Source: Oscillospiraceae bacterium (GTDB lineage: Bacteria > Bacillota > Clostridia > Oscillospirales > Acutalibacteraceae). From it: a stretch of DNA of 6,742 bases. Position 1 is the first letter of the stretch. Every line of letters begins with the position of its first letter. The DNA lies in assembly GCA_021640185.1 (NCBI GenBank), contig JAJXDX010000113.1, positions 1 through 6,742 on the forward strand, written 5' to 3'. Below the pieces are notes generated by a model. The model saw only the letters and a list, made by a program, of their open reading frames with translations, was not told the DNA's origin and did no database searches. The position numbers and the translations under genes are program-made. This document shows positions 1 through 5,732 of this stretch, in pieces.

Positions 1-439
1 CAAAGCGCAGCGTGCGCATCTCCGCATACGGCAGCGCGCCGTCGATAAGCAGCGAGCGCTGCACGTCGGTCGGGCGCTCGTTCATCGCGCGCCACGTGAT
101 CTGCACGGCATACAGCGCATCCTGCGGCACATCGACCAAAAAATGCAGCGCGCCGTCCGCTTCGCTGACGACGGTCTGCCGCCCGTCGATGTCCTGCACC
201 GCGGCCGTGCTGCCGTCCGCCGCCGTCGCGGCGTCGATCGGCAGCACGATATCTTCGCCGCCATAGGCGGCGATCCCTGCGTCCCGCCAAGTATCGGCGA
301 CCGACCAGCGGTGCGTTTCGGCCGGGTCGGCGGCCTCCTCGGCTGCCGCAGCCGGACTGCCGCCGCACAGACACAGTGCGGCCGCCTGCGCCGCTGCCAG
401 GATCCCGGCCAGCGTACGCCGCCATGCTCCGTTTTCCAT
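1..439 (-). CDS. N-terminus of a secreted protein resembling large extracellular solute-binding proteins (partial, 3' end beyond window)
   Basis: The reading frame opens with ATG at 439-437 and stays open for 146 codons to the left edge. A GGAGG seven bases upstream of the ATG supports this start. Residues 1-33 form a signal peptide: Arg7-Arg8, an Ala/Leu-rich core, and a likely cleavage after the AAAA run before Glu34. Cys23 and Cys25 lack a good lipobox, so signal peptidase I processing is more likely than a lipoprotein. Residues 60-146 carry a pattern I associate with the N-terminal, carbohydrate-binding-like module of roughly 900-1000-residue extracellular solute-binding proteins of Clostridia and Paenibacillus: an 'EDIVLPI' strand, 'VDVPQDALYAVQITW' and 'RSLLIDGALPYAEMRTLRF'. 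The solute-binding domain itself would lie outside the window, so the assignment is inference. The gene follows the surface-protein gene by 104 nt on the same strand, so co-transcription is plausible. Confidence 0.72.
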   Translation of the reverse strand, partial: MENGAWRRTLAGILAAAQAAALCLCGGSPAAAAEEAADPAETHRWSVADTWRDAGIAAYGGEDIVLPIDAATAADGSTAAVQDIDGRQTVVSEADGALHFLVDVPQDALYAVQITWRAMNERPTDVQRSLLIDGALPYAEMRTLRF

Positions 440-489
440 GTTCCGTCCTCCGTCATCGTGTCCGTGCATCCGTCATACGCGCGGCGGCC

Positions 490-518
490 ATGCCGCCGGT
501 CGGTCCGGCCGACGGCAT
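490..518 (-). other. Intercistronic G+C-rich hairpin
   Basis: On the minus strand ATGCCGTCGG (518-509) can pair with CCGGCGGCAT (499-490). This gives a 10-bp stem with one U-G wobble and a 9-nt loop. It lies between the stop of the surface-protein gene and the start of the next secreted-protein gene. No U-run follows it, so it does not look like an intrinsic terminator. It could be an RNA-processing or stability element, or only a by-product of the high G+C content. The rest of the 440-543 gap shows no promoter I would defend. Confidence 0.3.
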
Positions 519-543
519 AGCCGCGCTCAGGTTTCCTTTTCGG

Positions 544-3500
544 TCAGCGCACGCGGCGGCGCGTCAGCGCCACGGCCGCGCAGGCCATCGCCAGTACCGC
601 CGCAGCGGCCACAGGCAGCGCCACGCCGGTCTTGGGATCGTCATCGCGATCGTTACGACCATCATCCGGGTCGTCCGGATCGGTGTCGCTCGTATCGTCG
701 TCGCCGCTCGGCGCAACATAGAACTTGCCAGTCAGGCCGGTCACCGCGATATCGTTCTCGGTGAACACGGTCAGGTACGTGCCCATGCTGCCGTTGTTGA
801 CCAGCGAGTATTTCAGCACGTCCAGGCCGGTATCGAACACGGCCTCGCCGTCCACGGTCAGCACATAGACCGCGCCCTTGCGCGTCATGCCGAAGGTGTG
901 CGCCTTGGTCATGTCAAGCGCCAGCGCCGTCGTTTCTCCGCTGCTTTGCGTGATCTGCACGGTCCCGTCCTCGTTCATCGCCAGATAGACCAGCTGATAA
1001 TAGTCCTCCTGCGCGGCAGGCGGGACATCCAGCGACAGCGTGCTCTGCTTCGCACCGAAGCCAAGGCCGAAGCGGCCGCCGCCAAAGGTCAGGCCGTCCA
1101 GCTTCAGGGTGATCCCCGCGGCCAGATCCAGCGTCTTTTTCAGCCGGGCGCTCGCGATGCCCTTCATGTCCAGATCGTAGGTGCCGTCGCCGTTGTCGCG
1201 GATCTTGGTGTAGCTGTCGGTCGTCCAGTCGGGGCTGTTGTCCTTGATGTAGTCCTCGCTGACCGGCTGATAAGCGCGGAAATGCGTCACCGTCATCCCC
1301 TGCTCCGTCCCCATCTGCACATAGGCACCGGCGGCCGTGCCGTCCTCGCCCGCGTTATTGAGGCGGTCGAACTCCTCTTTCGGCAGCGCCAATGCGCCCA
1401 GCACCAGCGTGCTGTCCAGATACAGGCGATAGCGGCCGTCCGTTTCGACGAAACGCAGCGTGTGGCTGCCGATCGGCGAGATGTTGTAGGTATCCATCAG
1501 CGATTCGCCGTTACCGTCGAACAGGGACATATACAGCCGCCCGTTTTCGTTTTTCAGCAGCATGGACCAGCCGTAGCAGCCGTCCTCCACGCTGGTGGCC
1601 GCCGTTTTTTTCAGGCCGCTCTTCTCGGCCGACAGCCCAAGGCACAGCCAGCCCTTCATCTCCTCGATATTGAAGGAGAAGCCGCGCGTCAGCTCGATCT
1701 GCTGCAGGCTGCGCGCCCACGCGCCGTTCGGCCCGGTCAGGTCGTAATAGTCGCCGCGCACGTCGGTCTTTTTCTCCACCGTCATGCCGGAGCCGGTGCG
1801 CCAAGCGGCCTCCGGCTGGGGATCGCTGTCGTCGCACAGCGCGATGTTCGTGATGTAGGAGCTGCCGCCGAAGCAGCCAAAGCCCATGTACGTCCCGGCA
1901 TAGGTGCCGCTCTGCGCATCAAAGCCGTTGAGGCGATCGAAGTCCTCGCCGCTGACCGAAACGGCCGTTTCCACGCCGTTGATCGTCAGCATCCACTCGG
2001 TGCCGATCGGATCCTTGACGAAGCGCAGCGTGTATTCCTTGCCGTTATCCTTGCCGCCCGCGGGCAGAGAGGTCGTTTCGCTGCGGTCGATGCCGAAGGA
2101 GAAATCGCTGACGCCGAGCTTCGCGCTCAGCGGATCGTTCTCGTCGACTAAAATGTTGCGCAGCAGATACGTCACGCCGACGCCGCGGTCGTTCGTGTTG
2201 TTGTAGCAGCCAAGGTCATCCTTGTCGCCGAACATCACGGAGCACCAGTCGCCGCCGAACTCGATGTTCATCTTCACGCCCTTCGTCAGGTCGACGCGGC
2301 GGCCAAGCTGCAGCCAGCCGGCCGAGTGGACGGTCACGTCGCAGGTGTCGGGCGTTTCGCCCGCCGAGAACCCTTGGCTGCTGCCCATCGAGCGGATGTG
2401 CCAGCCGCTGCGCTCGTCGGTGAAGCCGACCTTCACCTCGGATGCCTTGTCGAACGAAACGGTCGCGCGGAAGGTGTTCTTCTCCGCACTGTTGCCGTCG
2501 TCGCTCTGGGTGAAGTTATAAAACACGGCCGTGCTGTCCGCGGCACCCGTCATGAACTGATAACGGTGCCAGTGGTCGACGTTGTTGTACTCGGTGCGGA
2601 TGCGGATCGGCTCACCGAAGGTATGATCGAGCGTCCGGGTCAGGTCGCCGAACGCCATCTCGTTATCCTCGAAGGACGTCAGCCGCAGCACGCCCGTGCC
2701 GTCGCCGTTATCCTTCTCTACGCGGATCATGGCGGAATACGCCATCGCCGCGCCGCTCAGGCCGGACGGATCGCGCGAGAAGTTGACCATCATCCAGCTG
2801 TTGCCCAGCGCATCGGCACTGGGGATCGTCAGATACAGCGCATCGGCCGTGCCGTTCGAGAAGTCGAACTCGTGGTCCAGCGTGATCCAGCCGCCGTTTG
2901 CCGCCGTCAGGCGCAGGCCGCTGCCGTCGGCCGCGGTCGTCACGCCTTCCGGCGCTTTGTGCGGCTCGAAGCTGACGGTCACCTTCGCCTCCTTCTCGAA
3001 GGAGATGGTGGGGACGAAGGCGTTTTTGGCCTTGTCGCCGCCGTCGTCGATGTTCAGGAACGGATAGTTGACGACCTTGCCCTCGCCGAACGTCACCTGA
3101 TAGCGATGATAGTGGTCAAAAGGATTATACTCGGTGCGGATCTGGATCGGCTCGCCAAAGGTATAGTCAAGGTTGCTCTTCCACTCCCAGAACTCTCTGT
3201 CCACATAAAAGGACACCGAGATCACGCCCGTGCCGTCCTTGTTGTCCTTTTCCACCCGCAGCATCGCCGAGCCTGCCATCACCGCATCGGACAAGCCTGA
3301 CGGATCTTGTGAGAGGTTGACCATCATCCAGCCACCACTCAGTGCGTCGGCGCTGGGGATCGTCAGGTACAGCGCATCCGCGCTGTCTTGGGTCATGTCA
3401 AGCGTTTTGTTATCGAAGGTGTACCGCCCGCCCGCGGCGGACGTGCAGTGATAGTCGATGCCGTTGCGCACCACCGTTACGCCCTCGCCTGATGCCGCGG

Positions 3501-3579
3501 CGGGGATAACGTTCAGCAGGCACACGACCAGAGAAAGCGCAAGGAACAGTGCCAGACCTGTGCGAGATCTTTTTTTCAT
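544..3579 (-). CDS. Wall-anchored five-domain surface protein of unrecognised family, likely glycan-binding
   Basis: This is a 1011-residue protein. I place the start at ATG 3579-3577, giving 'MKKRSRTGLALFLALS'. GGGAGG at 3596-3591 lies upstream of it, whereas a GTG at 3609 would put that ribosome site inside the gene. A GTG at 3582-3580, one codon earlier, cannot be excluded. Residues 1-30 are a signal peptide ending AAAS. Domains A1 (32-207) and A2 (211-389) are close tandem repeats. B1 (about 393-583), B2 (about 590-775) and B3 (about 787-955) are more distant. B1 and B2 share 'FDRLN' followed by a Gly-rich 'AGxYxxxG' strand, and B1-B3 share a 'YTLRF/HTLRF/HTFGM' strand followed by a hairpin. 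This suggests LamG/concanavalin-like beta sandwiches, by inference. An Asp/Pro-rich linker (959-981) leads to PKTG (982-985), a 20-residue hydrophobic segment and the tail TRRRVR, typical of sortase substrates. I see no catalytic motif, so adhesion or glycan binding is my best guess. The gene is transcribed divergently from the AraC regulator. Confidence 0.9.
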   Translation of the reverse strand: MKKRSRTGLALFLALSLVVCLLNVIPAAASGEGVTVVRNGIDYHCTSAAGGRYTFDNKTLDMTQDSADALYLTIPSADALSGGWMMVNLSQDPSGLSDAVMAGSAMLRVEKDNKDGTGVISVSFYVDREFWEWKSNLDYTFGEPIQIRTEYNPFDHYHRYQVTFGEGKVVNYPFLNIDDGGDKAKNAFVPTISFEKEAKVTVSFEPHKAPEGVTTAADGSGLRLTAANGGWITLDHEFDFSNGTADALYLTIPSADALGNSWMMVNFSRDPSGLSGAAMAYSAMIRVEKDNGDGTGVLRLTSFEDNEMAFGDLTRTLDHTFGEPIRIRTEYNNVDHWHRYQFMTGAADSTAVFYNFTQSDDGNSAEKNTFRATVSFDKASEVKVGFTDERSGWHIRSMGSSQGFSAGETPDTCDVTVHSAGWLQLGRRVDLTKGVKMNIEFGGDWCSVMFGDKDDLGCYNNTNDRGVGVTYLLRNILVDENDPLSAKLGVSDFSFGIDRSETTSLPAGGKDNGKEYTLRFVKDPIGTEWMLTINGVETAVSVSGEDFDRLNGFDAQSGTYAGTYMGFGCFGGSSYITNIALCDDSDPQPEAAWRTGSGMTVEKKTDVRGDYYDLTGPNGAWARSLQQIELTRGFSFNIEEMKGWLCLGLSAEKSGLKKTAATSVEDGCYGWSMLLKNENGRLYMSLFDGNGESLMDTYNISPIGSHTLRFVETDGRYRLYLDSTLVLGALALPKEEFDRLNNAGEDGTAAGAYVQMGTEQGMTVTHFRAYQPVSEDYIKDNSPDWTTDSYTKIRDNGDGTYDLDMKGIASARLKKTLDLAAGITLKLDGLTFGGGRFGLGFGAKQSTLSLDVPPAAQEDYYQLVYLAMNEDGTVQITQSSGETTALALDMTKAHTFGMTRKGAVYVLTVDGEAVFDTGLDVLKYSLVNNGSMGTYLTVFTENDIAVTGLTGKFYVAPSGDDDTSDTDPDDPDDGRNDRDDDPKTGVALPVAAAAVLAMACAAVALTRRRVR
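2413..2949 (-). repeat. Tandem domain A2 of the surface protein
   Basis: This segment encodes residues 211-389 and is the second copy of the A domain. It keeps ADALYLTIPSADAL, WMMVN, RVEKDN, DGTGV, TFGEPI and the EYNxxDHxHRYQ signature. It differs most in the stretch between DGTGV and TFGEPI and in its last third. The short spacing after A1 suggests the two domains sit directly side by side. Confidence 0.88.
2959..3486 (-). repeat. Tandem domain A1 of the surface protein
   Basis: This segment encodes residues 32-207 of the surface protein and is the first copy of an internally duplicated domain. Over the best 53-residue block, which starts ADALYLTIPSADAL, it matches copy A2 at 43 positions. 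A second block (YTFGEPIQIRTEYNPFDHYH and the next three residues) matches at 18 of 23. The DNA is also similar: both copies contain the same TTGACCATCATCCAG run on the plus strand. This points to a fairly recent duplication. Confidence 0.88.
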
Positions 3580-3590
3580 CACGTTTTCAG

Positions 3591-3596
3591 CCTCCC
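3591..3596 (-). promoter_or_regulatory. Ribosome binding site deciding the surface-protein start
   Basis: GGGAGG reads on the minus strand at 3596-3591. It lies 11 nt before ATG 3579 and 8 nt before an in-frame GTG at 3582. Either start is possible, but both rule out the longer GTG start at 3609. Confidence 0.75.
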
Positions 3597-3600
3597 GATC

Positions 3601-3610
3601 TGTGATCACA
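3601..3610. promoter_or_regulatory. Perfect 10-bp palindrome in the surface-gene leader
   Basis: TGTGATCACA is a perfect palindrome. It lies between the predicted transcription start (near 3643) and the ribosome site of the surface-protein gene. Its halves match CRP-type half-sites (TGTGA/TCACA) but without the 6-nt spacer, so a classical CRP site is not supported. It could be a roadblock operator. A chance 10-bp palindrome in a region of this size is not rare, so confidence is low. Confidence 0.25.
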
Positions 3611-3649
3611 TGGCAGACGCTCCATGGCTGCGCCCGCCTGTTCGTCTAT

Positions 3650-3678
3650 ATTTTAGCAGAGGGCATCCCCCATTCCAA
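3650..3678 (-). promoter_or_regulatory. Predicted sigma-A-type promoter of the surface-protein gene
   Basis: On the minus strand TTGGAA (3678-3673) is followed after exactly 17 nt by TAAAAT (3655-3650). This predicts a start near 3643 and a leader of about 64 nt. It is the only good minus-strand promoter I find in the 3580-3849 region. Confidence 0.6.
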
Positions 3679-3686
3679 TGCTAAAA
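3651..3686. promoter_or_regulatory. Inverted repeat embracing the surface-gene promoter (candidate operator)
   Basis: TTTTAGCA at 3651-3658 and TGCTAAAA at 3679-3686 are a perfect 8-bp inverted repeat with a 20-nt spacer. One arm overlaps the predicted -10 box and the other abuts the upstream edge of the -35 box. A dimeric repressor bound here would block the promoter. The half-sites are 28 bp apart centre to centre, close to a whole number of helical turns only if the DNA is slightly distorted. A chance origin in an A+T-rich stretch remains possible. Confidence 0.35.
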
Positions 3687-3712
3687 ATTGTGCTATCGGC
3701 CAAAAAGCGCCT

Positions 3713-3754
3713 GCCATATCCTTCCTTTTTGTCCATGCACGCCATAGAACTTCC
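3713..3754. promoter_or_regulatory. Direct repeat between the divergent promoters (candidate AraC-family site)
   Basis: GCCATA-N2-CTTCC (3713-3725) is followed in the same orientation by GCCATA-N3-CTTCC (3741-3754). AraC-family activators typically bind such direct repeats. The pair lies 34 nt upstream of each -35 box (surface gene at 3673-3678, regulator gene at 3789-3794), a reasonable place for an activator serving either gene. The assignment rests on layout alone. Confidence 0.3.
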
Positions 3755-3788
3755 CTATCCTAATAATTGTTCTTTTCTCTTCTTGCGC

Positions 3789-3817
3789 TTGCCAAGACGG
3801 TAAGATCGTCGTATAAT
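3789..3817 (+). promoter_or_regulatory. Predicted sigma-A-type promoter of the AraC-family gene
   Basis: TTGCCA (3789-3794) is followed after exactly 17 nt by a perfect TATAAT (3812-3817). This predicts a start near 3824 and a leader of about 26 nt that carries the GGAGG ribosome site at 3838-3842. Confidence 0.78.
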
Positions 3818-3849
3818 AAAAAAACGGCAGCGGGAACGGAGGCGAACAC

Positions 3850-4830
3850 ATGGTAGCGAAGGATCCGAAAAATCGGATGGATTATCAGGAGATCTTTTTC
3901 GTCGGCAACTCGCTGATGGACGATCAGGATTTCGTCGATATGGTCAAGGGCTGGCATAACGAGCGCACCTTCGCCAAAGCGATCGTGGTGCAGTTCTACT
4001 CCGGCCTGCACGCGCCGGAGGCCGGCGTGCCGTTCTCCATCGAGGGCGCGGCGAACTATTCGGTCGGCGAGCACGTGGGCACCATCCGGCGCGACCTGCC
4101 GAACTATCAACTGATCCTGACCGTTTCGGGCGAGGCGCACATCTGGTACGACGGTGCGGAATACCTCTCCACCGCCGGAACGGCGATGATCGTCGACTGC
4201 CGCCTGCCGCACGCCTACCACGTCATGCCGGGCAAGGTGTGGGAATACAAACACATCCATTTCCACGCGCCGCAGGGACAGGCGCTGCTTTCGCAATGCA
4301 TCGGCTTCACCGCACACAGCGGTCGGTCGGAGCAGTTCTTCGACGAGCTGATCGCCTACGCGAACCACGAAAGCCGCACCGCCCCCTTCGTGTACTCGAA
4401 CATCATCGGCAATATCCTCACCGAGCTGCTCGAGCAGCGGGAAAAGGAAAAGACCGATGCCGAAGACGGCGTGCAGATGACCGAGATCGCCCGCTATCTG
4501 CGCGAGCATTTCGAGCAAGATCTCTCCGTGGCCGATGTGGCGCAGCGGTATTATCTTTCGGTCTATCACCTGATCAAAAGCTTCAAACGCTATTACGGCG
4601 AAACGCCGCACCAATACCTGACGCGCTACCGCATCAACCGGGCAAAGGAGCTGCTGCTGATGGGACACACGGTGGAGGACACGGCCTTCGCCTGCGGCTT
4701 CGGCTCGCTCAACAATTTCTATCGGGCGTTCAAGATGTCCTGCTCGACCACGCCGCGCTCGTTCGTCAACGACGTCAGCAGTAAGACCAAGACCGATGCG
4801 GAGGCTTATGCCCCGCCGGAAAACGGATAA
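3850..4830 (+). CDS. AraC-family transcriptional regulator with cupin-type sensor domain
   Basis: This is a 326-residue DNA-binding regulator, about the usual length for sugar-responsive AraC proteins. The ATG at 3850 sits seven bases after GGAGG. Residues about 60-150 look like the N-terminal AraC_binding cupin sandwich ('LILTVSGEAHIWYDG', 'GTAMIVDCRLPHAYHV', 'WEYKHIHFHAP'), expected to bind the inducer. Residues about 210-308 are the double helix-turn-helix domain. The first HTH is at 'LSVADVAQRYYLSVYHLIKS', followed by 'YYGETPHQYLTRYRINRAKE'; the second is at 'TVEDTAFACGFGSLNNFYRA', with the family ending 'TPRSF'. The gene is divergent from the surface-protein gene and convergent with the esterase/GH2 pair, so either unit could be a target. 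The divergent layout makes control of the surface gene and of itself most likely. The inducer cannot be read from the sequence. Confidence 0.95.
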   Translation: MVAKDPKNRMDYQEIFFVGNSLMDDQDFVDMVKGWHNERTFAKAIVVQFYSGLHAPEAGVPFSIEGAANYSVGEHVGTIRRDLPNYQLILTVSGEAHIWYDGAEYLSTAGTAMIVDCRLPHAYHVMPGKVWEYKHIHFHAPQGQALLSQCIGFTAHSGRSEQFFDELIAYANHESRTAPFVYSNIIGNILTELLEQREKEKTDAEDGVQMTEIARYLREHFEQDLSVADVAQRYYLSVYHLIKSFKRYYGETPHQYLTRYRINRAKELLLMGHTVEDTAFACGFGSLNNFYRAFKMSCSTTPRSFVNDVSSKTKTDAEAYAPPENG

Positions 4831-4833
4831 AAC

Positions 4834-4882
4834 GAACAGATCCGCCTGTTTCAAACAAAACAGGCGGATCTTGTTCTCTTTC
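4834..4882. terminator. Bidirectional intrinsic terminator between convergent genes
   Basis: GATCCGCCTGTTT (4839-4851) and AAACAGGCGGATC (4858-4870) form a perfect 13-bp stem with a 6-nt loop. GAACA (4834-4838) and TGTTC (4872-4876) extend it past a single bulged T at 4871. On the plus strand TCTTTC follows; on the minus strand GTTTTA follows soon after the stem. It starts 3 nt after the regulator's stop and, read the other way, 28 nt after the esterase's stop, so it should end both transcripts. Confidence 0.88.
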
Positions 4883-4904
4883 ATGGCTTTGGACGCTGCA
4901 CCGT

Positions 4905-5732
4905 TCACAGGCCGAATACATCGGCCAGCCAGTCCACCGACATTTTGTGCCAGTTGTACTCCCGCGGGAACATCGACCGGCTGCGCAGGATCCGCTGCGT
5001 GGTCAGCTGAAGGCCGTGCCCACCCTTGGGGTAGACGTGCAGCTCGAACGGGATATCATGCGCCCGCAGCGCCTGCGCATAGTAAAAGCTGTTTTCCACC
5101 GGCACAAGGCTGTCGTCCGCGCAGTGCCACAAAAAGGCGGGCGGCGTGCCGCTGTTTACCCGCTTTTCCAGCGACAACAGATCCCAGCGTGGATCCGTTT
5201 CATCCTCGGTGCCCAGCAGCGCCCGAAAAGAGCCCTTGTGCGCCTTGTCGCCCGAGGTGATCACCGGATAGCACAGCACCGTGGCGTCCGGCCGGTGGCG
5301 GCGGGACGCGATCTGCTCCTTGGTAAACACGGCATCGCTGTTCCACAGCGTGGACAGCGATGCCGCCAGATGCCCTCCGGCCGAGGAGCCGCACACGGCG
5401 ATCTTGTGCGGATCGATGTGCCACTCCTCTGCGTGCTCGCGCGTGATCTCGAGGGCGCGGGCCAACTCATGAATTTGACGGGGATACCGTCCGCCGCGGC
5501 AAGTGGTGTAGTTCACCACGACGGCATTGAACCCGGCGGCCGCATACGCCATGGCATATCGCTCGCCTTCCCAGTATTCGCACACGCACTCGTAGCCGCC
5601 GCCGGGGCAGATCACGATGGCCGGACGCAGATCCTCGCCATCTTCGCCGCCTAGGATATAGGCCGACATAAAGGGCCGAAAGCCGTCCCCGTCCGGCTCG
5701 TCGGTCAAGGCAAGATCATCATGATGGATCAT
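4905..5732 (-). CDS. Alpha/beta-hydrolase esterase (Aes/acetyl-xylan-esterase-like), cytoplasmic
   Basis: This is a 275-residue serine esterase of the alpha/beta-hydrolase fold. The oxyanion-hole motif is PGGGY (43-47), standing in for the HGGG of the hormone-sensitive-lipase-like group. The nucleophile elbow is GSSAG (115-119) with Ser117. The acid is probably Asp207 in 'WHCADDSLVP', and the base is His239 in 'YPKGGHG'. All triad members are present. The ATG at 5732 overlaps the stop of the GH2 gene (ATGA), which decides the start; the open frame continues upstream but would then lie inside the GH2 gene. Only a weak purine-rich site (AGGG) precedes it, consistent with translational coupling. 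There is no signal peptide, so it should act in the cytoplasm. Relatives remove acetyl or other ester groups from plant-type oligosaccharides, and the partnership with GH2 supports this. The exact substrate is inference. Confidence 0.92.
   Translation of the reverse strand: MIHHDDLALTDEPDGDGFRPFMSAYILGGEDGEDLRPAIVICPGGGYECVCEYWEGERYAMAYAAAGFNAVVVNYTTCRGGRYPRQIHELARALEITREHAEEWHIDPHKIAVCGSSAGGHLAASLSTLWNSDAVFTKEQIASRRHRPDATVLCYPVITSGDKAHKGSFRALLGTEDETDPRWDLLSLEKRVNSGTPPAFLWHCADDSLVPVENSFYYAQALRAHDIPFELHVYPKGGHGLQLTTQRILRSRSMFPREYNWHKMSVDWLADVFGL

Noticed and set aside
82..456. Minus-strand open frame (124 codons) overlapping the left-edge secreted-protein gene
   Set aside because: It is out of frame with the ATG at 439, which follows GGAGG at proper spacing and encodes a signal peptide. 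The alternative is Arg-rich without any domain.
440..543. Independent promoter for the left-edge secreted-protein gene
   Set aside because: No -35/-10 pair with acceptable spacing is visible in this G+C-rich gap, so transcription from the upstream gene is simpler.
376..2151. Long plus-strand open frame (591 codons) opposite the surface-protein gene
   Set aside because: It is rich in Arg, Ala, His and Val with no domain, lacks a ribosome site and lies wholly antisense to genes with clear signals. It is a typical artefact of G+C-rich third codon positions.
2326..3300. Plus-strand open frame (324 codons) opposite domains A1 and A2
   Set aside because: Its own internal similarity simply mirrors the A1/A2 duplication on the other strand. 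It has no ribosome site or recognisable domain.
3601..3610. Classical CRP/cAMP site
   Set aside because: The TGTGA and TCACA halves are fused with no 6-nt spacer, and cAMP-CRP control is not expected in Clostridia-type bacteria. It is kept only as an unassigned palindrome.
3760..4908. Minus-strand open frame (382 codons) opposite the AraC-family gene
   Set aside because: The plus-strand gene has a promoter, ribosome site and clear family motifs. The opposite frame runs through the terminator hairpin and has none of these.
4947..5654. Plus-strand open frame (235 codons) opposite the esterase
   Set aside because: The esterase has a complete catalytic triad. The opposite frame has no domain or start signals.
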